Shown here one piece after another: positions 41,191 through 53,539 of a DNA stretch of 64,000 nt. The position numbers and the translations under genes are program-made. The first letter of the stretch is position 1; each line of letters begins with the position of its first letter. Source of the stretch: Persicaria tinctoria (taxonomy: Eukaryota; Streptophyta; Magnoliopsida; Caryophyllales; Polygonaceae); assembly GCA_037127255.1 (NCBI GenBank), contig JBANSL010000010.1, forward strand, positions 33,520,120-33,584,119. The letters are read 5' to 3'. The notes under the pieces were generated by a model. The model worked only from the letters and a program-made list of their open reading frames with translations. It ran no database searches and had not been told where the DNA came from.

Positions 41191-42074
41191 CCCAATGTAG
41201 GAATGCGTTCCCCATTGACGACAATAATGGACGTAGAAATGCTCTTAGAAGCATGGATAGAAATTATACCTGGGTTGTGCGACATGTGCGCAGTGGCTCC
41301 GCTATCCATGTACCAATTCGGATCGGCAGGTGACACGCCCATAGGTGTCATGATGGCTGGTTGCATGTGTCAGGACGATGGCGATGATCTCACTCCTAAG
41401 GCCTAATCCATATGGTGCGGAGAGGGCCCGAGGAGTCCTTGTTGGCTCGTGTATGGCCTCGTTGGAGAGGCGTACGGGGGAGGCAGAAGGGCATAGGCCG
41501 GGTAGCCTTGGGGACAGGCTCTAATGGGGGCATACCCCCTCCGTAAATGACTTGGAGGGGCGATAACCTCAATGGGAGGCTATTGTTGATTGTAAAAAGT
41601 CATAATCGTCGTCGATCTGCTGGTGCGAGGTAGATTATCGTCACAAAGTGGGTGACAGGACACAGTGGAAAGGGTGACAAGATACAGTGCCAATGGTGGC
41701 CTAATAAGAGTTTGGCGGAAAATAGAGAGCAATTGAGATAGGCAAAACAGAATGAGATGCGACTGCTGAGAGAGGGGGAGGTTTGAGCACCGCCGGGAAA
41801 GGGAGCGACGGATAGAGGAGGAAGGAGGGTGGCCAACGGGTGGTGGACGACGACAGAGAGGGTGGAGGGGACTGATAGAGAGATAGGGAAGAAGATAGGT
41901 GGGGAATCTGAGTAGTTGGCAGATCGTCAGAGGACGGATAAGCCAACGGAGGGAGGAGGGAGGGTCGACGATAGGGAGAGGATGGTTGGCGACAAAGAGG
42001 GAGGAGGAAGGATGAGAGGATCGATGGTAGGCTGGGGCAAAATTTTGGAAAACCCTAGAGAAAGCCTGATACCA
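41190..42074 (-). pseudogene. Relic of a short-LTR Copia element: gag tail and protease
   Basis: On the minus strand 41,366-41,190 reads NWYMDSGATAHMSHN, a Copia aspartic protease active site, followed by VVNGERIPTLGLG. Upstream (about 41,510-41,400) is a Pro-rich stretch (PPPYASPTRPYTSQQG) typical of the segment between gag and protease. 41,600-42,060 is low-complexity and presumed gag remnant. The element stops at 41,190 against the LTR fragment; integrase and RT are missing. Confidence 0.65.
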
Positions 42075-42203
42075 TCTCAGAGTGAATAATCCCCATTGGG
42101 GTTGCCTTCGCTATTATTGAAATATATATATATATAGGAGTACAAGATAGTTAACCCTAATTACAATTGGGTAATTGGACCTATACATATATTCTATTTA
42201 ACA
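42075..42203 (-). repeat. Short 5' LTR and primer-binding site of Copia relic
   Basis: On the minus strand the LTR starts TGTTAAATAGAA at 42,203 and ends at about 42,075, followed by TGGTATCAGGC (42,074-42,064), a variant of the iMet primer-binding site. About 130 bp, with a (TA)n tract inside. No partner LTR was found. Confidence 0.6.
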
Positions 42204-42234
42204 ATGCCTCGCAAAATTCAAAAACCTTCCTTTC

Positions 42235-42405
42235 TGTGGAAGATGTGAAAAATGTACATCCCACTTTGATAACACGAGGAATCCAAGACTTACATATAAG
42301 CAAGTGGCCTAGTCCTCCTAATACTAATTGGTTTTAGGATGGAATCCATCGGTTTTATGTGCTTAGCTTGGTTAGCACATGGTGCCGACGCCTAGACTTC
42401 GGTCT
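42235..42405 (+). repeat. Fragment of the solo-LTR family seen in the NAD kinase gene
   Basis: Words such as GGAATCCAAGACTT, AATTGGTTTTAGGATGGAA and GCTTGGTTAGCACATGGT match the solo LTR at 53,540-53,754 in the same order. No terminal duplication was detected. Confidence 0.6.
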
Positions 42406-43860
42406 TATCCTCCTCGAATCTCCGTCGATTACGCCAAAATCAAGGACCTTGCCGTTGGTGAAGAAGACCATTGGTGAAGATGGTGGGTTGCTCTCTTTTG
42501 GTCGATGGTTCCACTTGTGAAGAAGAAGGAGACAGTAGAGGGTTAGGGTTTTCCCCCCCAAATTTCACACGCGCTTCACGCATATAAAAGAGAGTTTGAA
42601 GATTGTTTTTTTTAAAACACATGGCCACATGGACAGTTATCAGCCCTCCATTTCATTAAAATCAAGGGCTCACAATGGTAACGGTAAACTAATATTTCTC
42701 CATTTTGCATAAAAAGAGGATGGATGTAGCGATGTGTTGTCAAACAACACAGATAGAGCAAAAGAGATGTAAGACGAGAAAAAAAGATTAGTGGTATGGT
42801 GGGATTAAAAAACTACTAGGTTCTCCTAGAATAGGTGAATTGTGTATGAGGAATCTGGTAAATAGTCTGTTTTTGTGTATACTCTTCCCTTGACTCCTAA
42901 AGGCAATTAAAAGATGCACTTAGGCGAAAATAGCTATCAATAGAAGGATTTTTTGAAACTTGAAAAATTAAAATATCATTTACTATACACATGATTGATT
43001 CAAATTAAGATTTTTGGATCTTTTGTAAACGATTTGCTTCAAATAATGAATAATCTATGTTTGATCCACTCAAACAAAGCTTATTTTTCCATATATTATA
43101 TACTCTTTGTAGTTGATACTAATTGTGTGCATATACTTATATATACATTCATGTTTTGTTTTCCTTGTGATTGAGCAGATGGATGTTGATGATCATGTCA
43201 AATCAATTACAATAAGAAGGTATGGTTTTGGATTATCAATGTCAATAGGTGTAATTCTTTTGTGAAAATAACATTTATTTAATGCATTATCATATCTAGC
43301 CTTTTATGAGGAGCAGCTTGGCATTTTTAAGAACTGATGTTTGTATGAATCCGATCCTTCTTAGCATATTTTTTTTGTTGGTTGAAATCACTTTTACTAA
43401 CAAAAGAAGGCTTGCTTTGTGGAACTTCTTAAGCAAACTCTCATTTCCTTTCCTATGATATAATTATTGCATCCAGCAACATAGATTCTATGTTTACGAT
43501 AGGATGGTTCAAGTTATTATAATATGGTTACATATGACAGTTTTGTTGGTAAGCTTAAAGTTTGTGTGTTGCATATATTTGCAGGATCATGAAGGCATGG
43601 AAGTCATGCAATTATATTGAGTCTCATCAAACAAAGACTAGAATGTGTAGTTCGTAAACCATAGTATTTTTCTTATGTAGATGTAGATTTATTTTAGAGA
43701 CGTGATAAGAGACTAATTAATATCTATGTACTATGAATATACATGATGACATAGTTTGTAATAATATTAATGTATTTGTAATTTGATAAATTTTGCAAAT
43801 ATGTACATTAGTTTATGTGAGAAATTAATGCTACAACAATTTTATAAGATTGTTGCAATT
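42406..43860. other. Intergenic or CACTA interior, no defended gene
   Basis: Two short exon-like pieces on the plus strand have splice-like borders: about 43,181-43,219 (MDVDDHVKSITIRR) and 43,585-43,658 (IMKAWKSCNYIESHQTK, then stop). They precede the CACTA right end and could be the last exons of its gene, but I cannot support this by motif. Confidence 0.3.
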
Positions 43861-44143
43861 GCTTGAATTAAAAAGGTTGCACTAGGTGTGAATTGTTGAT
43901 GCATTATCTTTTGTCATGAATGCTACATTACATAACTATTGCAACATATTCTTAAGTGTAATGTAACATGTTATATTTGGTATGCTTGACCGTTACATTA
44001 GCTTGAAATAGCTGTTACATTTGGTCTAATGCAACGTGAGCGGGGGTTGCATCTAAAAAATGATGCATTAGACCTATTGTATCATTTATTGAGGTTTATG
44101 TGGCATTTTTCAACTATTGCAATAGACTTATTTTGTAGTAGTG
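43861..44143 (+). mobile_element. Right end of a CACTA (En/Spm) transposon
   Basis: The terminus at 44,143 reads TTATTTTGTAGTAGTG, the inverse complement of a CACTACTACAAAA end, followed by ACA as possible 3-base duplication. The preceding 250 bases carry many subterminal words of the kind CACTA transposases bind (atgcattag, ttgcaat, gttacatt, ctattgcaatag) in both orientations. The left end was not found. Confidence 0.65.
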
Positions 44144-44740
44144 ACACAAGGTACACCCTAAGCCTTTTGCACAATAGATCCATACTATATATATATATAT
44201 AGTGGTTGTAATAGAATGAGATTGACTACCCTAAGATTATCGATCTCCTTCAATTATCAACTTATTTACACCAACCTCTGCTGCCAGCTTAGTACCTTTC
44301 GCAAAAGACATACTATGGCTTCGACTTGTAGGACCATGTAAGGATACCTCCTATCTTGAGTTGATTTTTCTTTTTGAAATAATTTTTCGTATGCAAAAAT
44401 CCAAATTTTTTTTATACCTAAAATTAAGCTAAAACCACACCATTACAATTTGAATACCTACTTAAACTTAGATCTTATGATACAAGTCATACAACTGATC
44501 AACTTTCAAAGGAAACCACATCCACAAAACAAATTAACCCATTGTTCGATGAGATTATCGTCAATCTTATACAAACACGACAATCACAAGCATATTTTGT
44601 CGGCGGCGTTTGCCTATGATATTATATATATATACTATCATACAATAAAACATTCTTCACAAATAAATGAAGATATCACATATCACATTATATATAATGA
44701 TTTTGGGGTTTCTTCCTTTGGTGTCAATTTGTTTGATTAG
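44144..44740. other. Intergenic, 3' flank of DnaJ zinc-finger gene
   Basis: AT-rich with a short (TA)n tract near 44,188-44,203. Its last part should hold the 3' UTR of the gene to the right. No gene is seen. Confidence 0.4.
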
Positions 44741-45590
44741 TCAGCGTTCACCTCTTTGTTCAGGTGTGAGACCTCCTTTTCCACACTCAGGGCAACTTTT
44801 TAACCCGAATCCTTGGCAGTTGAAGCACCTATTTTATTTCTTATATTGTAAGCCATCATCTAGACAATTGATTGAATAATTTTACAAAAATAAGCTCAAC
44901 ATAAAATTAATGTAATTAACAAGAAATATATATGGTAAGGTTTTATTTGAAGCTTACTTCCATCGTTCAAATATATTCCCGTTTTTCTTGTTCTTTCCAG
45001 TTCCCTACAATCAAACACCCACACAGTGCTAACGTTAACAATAAAAGAGCTGAAATCAGTAGCCCACTCACATCCATTGACCAAGAGAACCATATTTTAC
45101 TGATAATTTATTGAACTTTTAGATAAAAAAAAAAGCGTATGAAAAAGTCAAATACCCTATATTTTGAGATGATAGAGGGAATATGTGATTAATTATTATC
45201 TATCACGTGTTTGAGATCGATAATGTTTGAGGTATCATTGATTAAGTTGTGTTTTATGAAGTAACACTTGGCCGTTCAACATGTTGTATGAGTAAATTGA
45301 GAAAAATTATTCTTGTTAATTAAAATGAGATCTTAACAATGTATACACACATATATGTTGAAGTAATATATGTTGAAGTAATATGCTCTAGAAAGCTATC
45401 ACTAATATATCAGTATTGATCAAAATACCAAAGGATGATTTGCTAAACTAACCCACTTTTAGGAAAAGTTGGCAGGGTTAACCCAATCTGAAATTTTTTT
45501 GCACAAAACCGGATATCCGGGTTCAAGTTGCAAGCGGTAGCAGGTAAATGAGAGGGAGAATGGACATTTTATAATCGACAACTGAACATG

Positions 45591-45630
<40 letters not shown>

Positions 45631-48600
45631 TTTGGAAAAGACAGAGAGAGAGGAGGGAAAAAGCAACAATAAAGTTGCAGATGAGAGAGAGAAGTGACAA
45701 AGCAATAAAGTCACAGAGGAGAGAGAGATCAGTGAGAGAGGATAAGACAGAAAGAGAAAGAGGGTAGAGTGAGAGTGAGAGGGAATTAATATAATTTGAA
45801 TTAACTCTTAATTTTAAGAAAAAATTATCGAAGAAGAAACAAGTGGGCGGAGGTCTATTTGTAGGTTGACATGTAAGCAATTATTTTTAACTGGACACCC
45901 AAAGCAAAACGAAATGTCACCTATTAAAATTGATTGGACAAGAGTTATCGGAGAAACAGATTTATCATCGACTTCAGATAAAAAAATGTTGATAAAGTAC
46001 TTGAGAGAGAGTGTATGTGTGCACTGAGAGGATAAGAGAGAAGGAAAATGTGGAAAAGTCAAATGGATAATTAATAACGGAAGAGAGGAAAAGGAAGAGA
46101 GAGAAAGAAGGAGAGGGAGAATTAATTGGGAGAGAGAGAGAGAAAGGAGGAGAGATGAAAATAATGAGAGAAAGAAAGTAAAAAATGATTTATAGATTAA
46201 AGAAAAATAAATGTGGAACCATAAAAAATGAGAGAGGGGGGAAAGCAGTAGAGAGGGAAAGTAGAAGGGAAGGGGAGGGAAAGTAGAAAGGAAGGGAAAT
46301 GGTGGTGGTGGATGGATCGCCATTGACCTTGGTACTTCGTCCGACGATGACCTTGACGTTTACCCAATGATATCGCCAATATTAGTTACCACCCCCTAGT
46401 TATCAAGCCCCAGCCAGGGAGACCAAAGACGTCATGTTACCCCTCCCAATGGGGAGTGGTAGACCCTTACATGCTAGTTTTGACATGACAACTGATACTA
46501 CATGACAGCTGATCCATGACAGGTGATACTTTTGACATGATAGATGATCCATGACTTTCTTAACTTACGTCGTGATTGAACACTTCAGAATTAGGTCCGT
46601 CGTGATTGAACACTTCAGAATTAGGTCATAGATTATCCCTATGAAGTGGATTTTCATCGAGACATAATCACAAGTTTTATGCGTGTTCAAAGACGTAAAA
46701 CCCTTACGGGGAAAATGTTTCCGTTATATCAATATTCCCCACTTTTTTCGACAAGGTAGGATTTTCTTAGATGTTCTTTTCGAACAATTCATATAAGTAA
46801 TTGAGATAAGAATGACATACTTTCCATGTTTAACAACCCTCTATGGTCTAAGGATTTGAGTTAGACCATCCTTATGGCATGGGATGTTCTTAGGATTTTC
46901 TTTTGAATCCACCGAAACCTTCAACTAACTATTGACTGCACACGAAGTTTCCACATACTCAACCCATTACTTTCAATTTCTACATGATAGTAACACAATT
47001 CAGCTTGTCACATGTTTAATCATACATAACAAACCGCAAAAATTACAACAATTCATTTTAATTCTCAAACCATTACGAAACAAAGCGGAAGGTGACTAGT
47101 TACACCGAACTTCTGACCAATTAGGGATAACTAAAGAGCTGGAGTTTGAGTTGGACGAGAGGGCAAACAAAGCTGAAGCAGTTAAACATGGGAAGCATGT
47201 CATTTATGTGAGTAGTGACTTGGAAGATGTAGACAACCCCCCTGGTGGTACAAGTCGTACCCATGTCACAAGAGCTCTTCCTTTTTCAGGCTCCAAGTGA
47301 AAACAACGAACCTCAAAGGGCTAGGTGGTATGGGTTGGTGCCTCTTAAGACCCCGGGTCTTACAAACGAGTCACCATTGACCTTGGTAGCTCGTCCGACG
47401 TTGACCTTGGTGTGTACCCTAGGATATCGCCGATATTAGTTGCCCCCCCCCCCCCTCATGTTAACAAGCCCCGGTTGGGGAGGCCGAAGATGTTACGTTA
47501 CCCCTCCTAATGGAAAGTAGTAAACCCTTACATGCGTGATACTTTTGACATGACAGCTAATAGTTTTGACATGACAATATGTCATTTGTCTTTTGGTCGA
47601 TTGTCGATGGTTGTTTTTCGGGAATTACATCGTACCATATTACTCTCATGCGTGACCTTCTTAGCTTAAGTATGTGTTCAATTGTCACCAACTCCGTACG
47701 TTTTTATTTTTACATGTCATCCTAAGTGCGATTTTTATTTTTTGTTCTTCATTTGTTGTCATCCTTTGATCCCTACATTTTTATTTATAGATGACAATCT
47801 CTCTGTCTACTGAAATAGGGGATAAAACATTGGTATCTACTCCATAATCCATATGTTTAATTTGAATTAAAAACAAACCCAAAAGGTGATCGGAACTCCA
47901 GATGATTTCCTATTGGACTGTACAGACACTCAATGGTTTTCTACTAGACAACCTATGGTTGTCTACTAGACACAATTCCGTGCCCTCCCTTCCCTCTTTC
48001 CTTTTTTGGGGGCAACATTTTTTTTTACTTTATCCTCTCTCATCCCTTTTTTCTCTTTTAATTAATTTTCTCTCTCATATTTTCTATCTCTCCCCTCATT
48101 AAATCTCTTCTTGACTTTTTTATTTTTTTCTCTCCCTCCTCATTTCTCTCTCTCTCATTCTTTCTCTCTCTCTCCATTCATTAATTTTCCTATGTATTTT
48201 TTCAACATTTTTTTTCAATCCCTTCTCTCATGTATTTTTTTCAATCATCTCTCTCAATTAATCTTATATATTTCTTAAAAAAAATGTAAATGACTACTTT
48301 TTCACTTAATTAAATAAAATAATTAATACACTCTTCAAGAAACACGACTCCAACTGTTTTTTCAATGTTCCAACAAAGAAATAGGTAATATATTATTCAT
48401 TCATCAATAAAGAAAAAACAAACCATTAGGTAATACACTATTCATTCATCTTCTTCACTTCACACAAGCTTCGATCAGCTGCAACGCCTCGTTTTCTTCA
48501 CCTCCTCCTCCAAACACGGCGACGATCAAAGAGGACAAGCGGTTTCTGATGGTAGACTTCGTACTTGGTGATGGTAGCGAATTGGTTAACGAATGATGAG

Positions 48601-51470
48601 ACAACTTCATACACCCACAACAGAAGATATAAATTACCACCAACGTTGTTACATGCCACCCTTCTATTTCATCATTATTCCAATCTCAGCATTTGTACAT
48701 GACACCGGTTAATATATACATGACGCTATGTGGTTTCCTACTGGACACCCTATGGCTGTCTATTGGACACGTTTTGTTTTTTTTTTTCAGTCTACGCTCA
48801 GCTATCGTGCTAGTTGGAGAAAGCCGACGTCGAAGCTATCGTTGGAGAAAACCATTACGTACACTAATGCATGAAGAATCGAGCCTAGACAGAGCAATCG
48901 AAGAAGAAAGAAGAATCGAAGAAGGCACCACTCTTTGTTCGACATAAGAAATTCGAAGGAAGAAGAGAGATAGAAGACAAAGAAATCGAAGAAGAAATAA
49001 ACTCTTCAATGGAGAGAGGTGGGGGAGAGAGAGAGAGGTAAAAGGGGTTTAGGAGAGAGGTAAAGACAATTTTTTAAATAAAATTGTCATCTCTCTCTTC
49101 CTCTCTTTCAATCCTCACATCACTCAATTTCTCTCTCCTCATTTAATGCACTATGTTTCCCCTTCTCTTGTAACCGGATGTGGTGCAAATTTTAAAGGGG
49201 GATGGTTAACCCTTGCAAATTATATGGATAGTGGGTTATGGGTGTAAACCATTTCGGTTTTAGGGTTAGATTGTGCAATTCCCTCAATACCAAAACCGCT
49301 CTTTAATTACATATATACAGAACAATCAAATACTCAACATTATTAAAACATATTGCATGTTTGAAAAAAGATCTCAAGTAACAAGAGAGCTTAAGTTATA
49401 GGCGAAAATGCATAAAACCACAATTTATTCAAGGTTGTTTGCAAATAACTACCCTTTATTAAAAAAAATTACAAATAACCACCCATTATATATAAATTGG
49501 TTGCAACTAACCATCCATACCCACTTTTCTTGTTAAATCTAATTAACTTTTTTTTCCAATTCTAAACAAAAAGGATGATGAATGGAAATTGGGCTGGTTG
49601 GGTCGGGCTCGGGTTCAGTTAGTTGGGTTTTGGGTTTCGGGTTTCGGATAATGTCTAATAATTTGGTCATTCAGTTGGGTCGAGTTCGGGTTTCGGATGT
49701 ATCAGGTTTCGGTTATTCGGGTTCTGATTGTATCGAGTTTCTGATTTCATTTGTCTCATGTTCTAGTTATTTCGGGTTTCGATTGTCTTGGGTTTCGGTC
49801 ATTTTGGGTTTGTTTCAAGTTTTCATTATTTCAATATTCATTTTTATAACTTTACTAGAATGTATCTTTAAGTTTGAGGTATTTTGGGTTTTGGTTATAA
49901 TGGGTTCAGGTTTTAATGGGTTTCGGTTGAATCGAGTTCGGTTCATTCAGATTTGGTTGAGTTTCGGTTATCAATTATTCGAATTTCGAGTCCAAAAAGG
50001 GTCGGGATGGGTTGGTTTTCGGGTGATATATTTCACTATGTTTTCGGGTATTCAGGACAATCAGTTCCGGATTACCCGGGTTGGGTTTTCCGGTTCGGAT
50101 CGGATTTTGCCAGCTCTACCTCTTGTTGTTCATCGCCTCTAACAACGATGACCTCTGCTGGAGCCTCAGAGTGTTCATCGGGTCTTGTTGGGTGGATTGC
50201 TCATATCCTCCTCCTCTCTCTCTCTCTCTCTGGCTAATGACTAATATAAAAAAAATATGTAAAACATTAAAAAGTTATGGGTATAATTGTCTTTTCCTTT
50301 TAACTTAAGTGAGGTTTAACAAGAAAAGTTGATATGAGTGGTTAGTTGCAACCAATTTGTATATAATTGGTGATTATTTATAAATTTTTTAATAAAAGGT
50401 GATTATTCGCAAACAACTCCGAATAAATAATGATTTTATGAATTTTCGCCTTGGTTATATATACCTTACATCCGGGACACTCGATGGCACCTTTACCTCC
50501 ACAACTTCCACATTTGTTGAAAACCTTCATCAACAAAATGACACCTAATCATACAATATTGGAAACTAGCTATTATAACAACGGTGCTTTTAATGTTTTA
50601 AGCTATAAAACTTTACACGAATCCAATGCTAGCTAATTCTTAATTCTTTATTCATATATGTGTTGCAAATGATGGGTAGTTTCCTAAATATGTTGAAGGA
50701 TGTAAAAAAGATTAAAGAAAATTTCACATCTAAAATTGAGTATAACAAGTCTTATTCGTCGATGAATAATTCAATATCATATACCAAAAAGTCTACCTAA
50801 TTAATCATGCGTATTAATCTTAGCACATACTATCTCCGCTGAGAATTTCAACACATTTTTTAGGAGTTAAAAATGTAATAAATACTCCCTCCGTCCAACA
50901 ATACATGAGTTTTTAGAGTTAAATTTTTGTCCAACAATAGATGGACTTTTATGTTTTCTAGGAAGGAAGTTGTAATGATTTGTATTGATTTGTGTTGTTG
51001 ACTTTTTAAAACAATTTTATTGGTTAAAATGTCTAGTGGGTGTTGAAATATAATAAAATATATGAAAAAATTAGTGCAATGATGATGCTTTTTTAAAAGT
51101 AAAGTGTTTTATTAAAACTTGTGCAAAATGCTAAAAGTCCATGTATTTTTGGACGGAGGGAGTATTAATTTTCTAATTAATTTTTTTAGTATAATTTTAT
51201 AGGAAGGGAGTGGCCAGGTATAGTTTTGTAAGTTAAGAATGAATGTTGTAATTAAGGTGGAATTAGCAATCTTACCGACGGAAGAGAGATCCCTCCTCCG
51301 TTTTTGGCAGCGAAGGCGATGGTGGCGTCGCTTCGCCGGCAACTAATGAGATGCGGCCGGGTGATGCTTCTCCTCGAAATGGGAGGATGATCGGCTAGCG
51401 CTAGTGATGATATCATCATCATTGTCGTCGTGGGATTTAAAGCGCAATTACTTGAAATAATTTCTACCAT
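44741..51470 (-). CDS. Plastid-type DnaJ zinc-finger protein (four CXXCXGXG motifs), four exons
   Basis: Exons: 51,470-51,276, 50,524-50,465, 45,004-44,958 and 44,828-44,741; 129 aa. All junctions are GT-AG and keep frame (phases 0, 0, 2). Exon 1 is Ser/Arg-rich and poorly conserved in look (MVEIISSNCALNP, SRRSITRPHLISCRRS), as a chloroplast transit peptide would be. Exons 2-4 give the zinc-binding repeats CGSCGGKG, CPGCKGTG, CFNCQGFG and CPECGKGG, with the connecting KNKKNGNIFERWK and the end GGLTPEQRGER. There is no J domain. From memory the C-terminus resembles tomato SPA and other BSD2-like chloroplast proteins, thought to act as chaperones or disulphide-active cofactors. Intron 1 contains a Stowaway MITE; intron 2 (5.46 kb) contains a Mutator-like element and a fold-back MITE. 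Confidence 0.85.
45424..45432. repeat. 9-base target-site duplication AATACCAAA (left)
   Basis: Repeated exactly at 49,286-49,294. Nine bases is the standard Mutator duplication length. Confidence 0.9.
47130..47440 (+). pseudogene. MURA-associated gene relic in copy 2
   Basis: With frame changes, 47,145-47,275 reads ELDERANKAEAVKHGKHV and IYVSSDLEDVDNP. This parallels RGKQVISVSSDVEDV at about 2,355-2,400 of copy 1. It confirms that the two elements descend from one gene-bearing ancestor. No intact frame remains. Confidence 0.6.
48484..48625 (-). pseudogene. DUF1985/Ulp1 gene relic in copy 2
   Basis: On the minus strand the stretch from about 48,615 reads WVYEVVSSFVNQFATITK, parallel to the segment YEALTPMADQFTNVIDEK in copy 1 (about 14,890-14,830). 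Only this exon fragment is recognisable. Confidence 0.6.
49286..49294. repeat. 9-base target-site duplication AATACCAAA (right)
   Basis: Exact partner of 45,424-45,432, directly after the right terminal inverted repeat. Confidence 0.9.
49401..50450. mobile_element. Fold-back (Mutator-like) MITE in intron 2
   Basis: Arms of about 150 bases: GGCGAAAATGCATAAAACCA on the left and its inverse complement with mismatches on the right (ending gaattttcgcc at 50,450). Flanks taagttata (49,392-49,400) and ttggttata (50,451-50,459) agree at seven of nine positions. The centre, 49,590-50,100, is a degenerate array of GGGTTTCGG-like words that produces long but meaningless ORFs. Confidence 0.72.
50885..51162. 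mobile_element. Stowaway MITE in intron 1
   Basis: It starts CTCCCTCCGTCC and ends GGACGGAGGGAG, with TA on both sides (50,883-50,884 and 51,163-51,164). The 278-bp element has the classic Stowaway (Tc1/mariner-derived) termini. Confidence 0.92.
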
Positions 51471-52893
51471 CTTCGACCATTTGGTGGAGGGTATACGATT
51501 GTGGTTCGCTCCAATATATGCTTTTGCTTGTTGCCAGAATCTAATACAAGCTAGGAAAGATGTGAGATGTGGATAAGGCACCTATTGATCAAACGAACCA
51601 TACCCACATATTTCTTTCGACTAGTTGCATACCACGTGCGAACACGTGGTACTCAACCTTTCTGTAGGGAAAATCAAATTGAATGGTAACTCAAAAATAG
51701 AGTAATGCCTAGCTAGTAACATATCACCGTAATGATTCATTTTGCCTGATGTTTAAACAACTGTTCCAGTGATTTACCATAAAGAATATCATAAGGAATT
51801 AGCAGATCTTGGAACAATGATGAAAAACTTTGTTGGACTTTACTCATAGATGGTTCCTTCTTGTATGACTCGTTCCCGGGAGGTTTTACCATTCTTGGAA
51901 CTTGAGGTGCTTCACTTAGCTCTACCAATTCTGAGAGCAATCTTTTTGCAGATAACTCAGCTTGCTCCCTAACAATTTGTGCATTTGAGTTGTACATTAT
52001 TCACCTCCAACATGATATAAAAGAAAGCACACACCGAATGCTCGACGAAGGCGAAAGCTACACACCAACTTGATCGTAGTCGGATTCATAAGGTTTTTAG
52101 GTGTGTGTGGTTACATCATGCTGGGAGATTGTATCGCCTCGTGATCTTTGGTGATTTCTATTCTGACTGTGCTTCTAATCCAAGTGAGGTTCAGACGATT
52201 GATTTGAGGAGCTAATAGTACCAATTTGAGACTTCCGTCTGTATTTTACATTTTAGTAGATCTTGAAGGCGATGAATTCAATTTCATTGTGCAATTAGGG
52301 ACAAAATCATCCTCAATTGATACCCAATAAGTCGGTTTTTACTCGGTTCTACTGGTTTACAACCTATTGAAACATTGACCTGTTGACTAATGACCATGTG
52401 TCCAAATCAGTTTTCGCTCAGTTATGGATTTCTATGAGACTTGCAATTAAATTCAGGAAAACTCCAAAATGACATCTTTTGTAACCTAATGAGCTTCATG
52501 TGAGACATAAATCCAGTGCATCTAATGATCTTTAATGAGTTCCTATTGTTGCTTAATTGACCCTCTATCCAAATCAGGGCAATTCTGAACTATCTGAATC
52601 TGAACTTGATGTTGCTGCATAGTTGAGTCATTTTTATGTTTTTTTAATGGGTTGGTTGAGTCATTCATCTGTACCTAAAACAAGAAAGCATTTTAGGTGG
52701 CATTATTATTGCCTCCACAGTGCATATTGTTGATGATCACATACAATAATTGCAGGTGTTATTGAAAAGTTTAGCTCTTTCTCATTTATTAATCTTATTT
52801 TACCCATGGAATCTGAATTATATATAATTGATCCTGGTGTTTGTGTAATAAGTTTGCGGTCCTCATAGTTGTCTCGTGGTTATCTGTTTACAG
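51471..52893. other. Flank between DnaJ zinc-finger gene and NAD kinase exons
   Basis: The start of the NAD kinase gene should lie here (first exon and 5' UTR), since the first exon I can identify at 52,894 begins in mid-frame after an AG acceptor. I could not identify that start. A minus-strand open stretch (51,737-51,997) is listed separately. Confidence 0.45.
51737..51997 (-). CDS. Short unrecognised ORF, 86 aa
   Basis: It starts MYNSNAQIVREQAELSAKRL and ends YGKSLEQLFKHQAK; an amphipathic start (ELSAKRLLSELVELSE) suggests a helix. The composition is protein-like rather than simple repeat. I do not recognise a family. It is divergent from the NAD kinase gene and could be an exon of a larger gene or a chance frame. 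Confidence 0.3.
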   Translation of the reverse strand: MYNSNAQIVREQAELSAKRLLSELVELSEAPQVPRMVKPPGNESYKKEPSMSKVQQSFSSLFQDLLIPYDILYGKSLEQLFKHQAK

Positions 52894-53539
52894 GGCGATG
52901 GTGGTATTAGCCGCTCACATATTGAAAATGGGTATTCAGAGTTGGATTCTATCATATCTTCTGAGAAGGAAGTGGAGGAACTTATACAGCATCCAATTCA
53001 AGGATTAGATGAACATCTTATCGAGTTCTCTGAAGCTATGAGAAGTAAAATCTTTCCATTAGTCTCGCAAATTGTCTTTCTGTATTAGTTACTAAAATAA
53101 AGGTTAGCTGTTATCTTAATGAATCTTTTAAACTCAAATTAGCTGTTGCAAAGGCACTCAGACGAGCAGCGGAAGGCAAGGCTTCTGCCCAAGCTGAAGT
53201 GGCCGAATGGAAGCGAAAATATGAAATAGAGAGGGCAAAAAACTTTAGACTGGAGCATAAAGGTATTCCAAAGAAATGAGACCATTATTTTATTTTATTT
53301 TATCTAAACTCATTTGCGAAATGTCTCCATGTTCTATTTTTGTCATGTCGTATCGTTTAGGGTAATTATGTGCAGACCAAGTTTTGATTTGTGCATCTCT
53401 TGTTATTTTCTTTTCCTCTTATGATTAATCTATTTACCAAGATTTCCATTTAAATGACAGAACTGTCCACTAAAGAAACTAATGACGAGCTTCACGGCGG
53501 GAGAGCAACACATTCAAACCACCAGTCAGATAAGGTAGC

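Larger units (their letters stand above)
45433..49285 (+). mobile_element. Mutator-like element (copy 2), complete deletion derivative in intron 2 of the DnaJ zinc-finger gene
   Basis: The ends GGATGATTTGCTAAACTAACCC and, inverted, GAGGGAATTGCACAATCTAACCC form imperfect terminal inverted repeats with further matching words inside (gcagggttaaccc, ttgcac, ccgg). A perfect 9-base duplication flanks it. The internal order matches copy 1: ACTGGACAC words, MURA relic on plus (46,318-47,440), DUF1985 relic on minus (48,484-48,625), right terminal repeat. It has lost the Agenet gene, the protease domain and any transposase core. An internal direct repeat of about 190 bases (46,318-46,505 and 47,374-47,575) is present. 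AG-rich and TC-rich tracts fill much of the rest. Confidence 0.85.

Noticed and set aside
45523..46323. Minus-strand frames rich in Leu, Ser and Phe resembling membrane proteins
   Set aside because: They come from AG-rich tracts at the left of Mutator-like copy 2.
49582..50142. 186-aa Gly/Phe/Ser-rich frame
   Set aside because: It is read from a degenerate GGGTTTCGG word array within a fold-back MITE.
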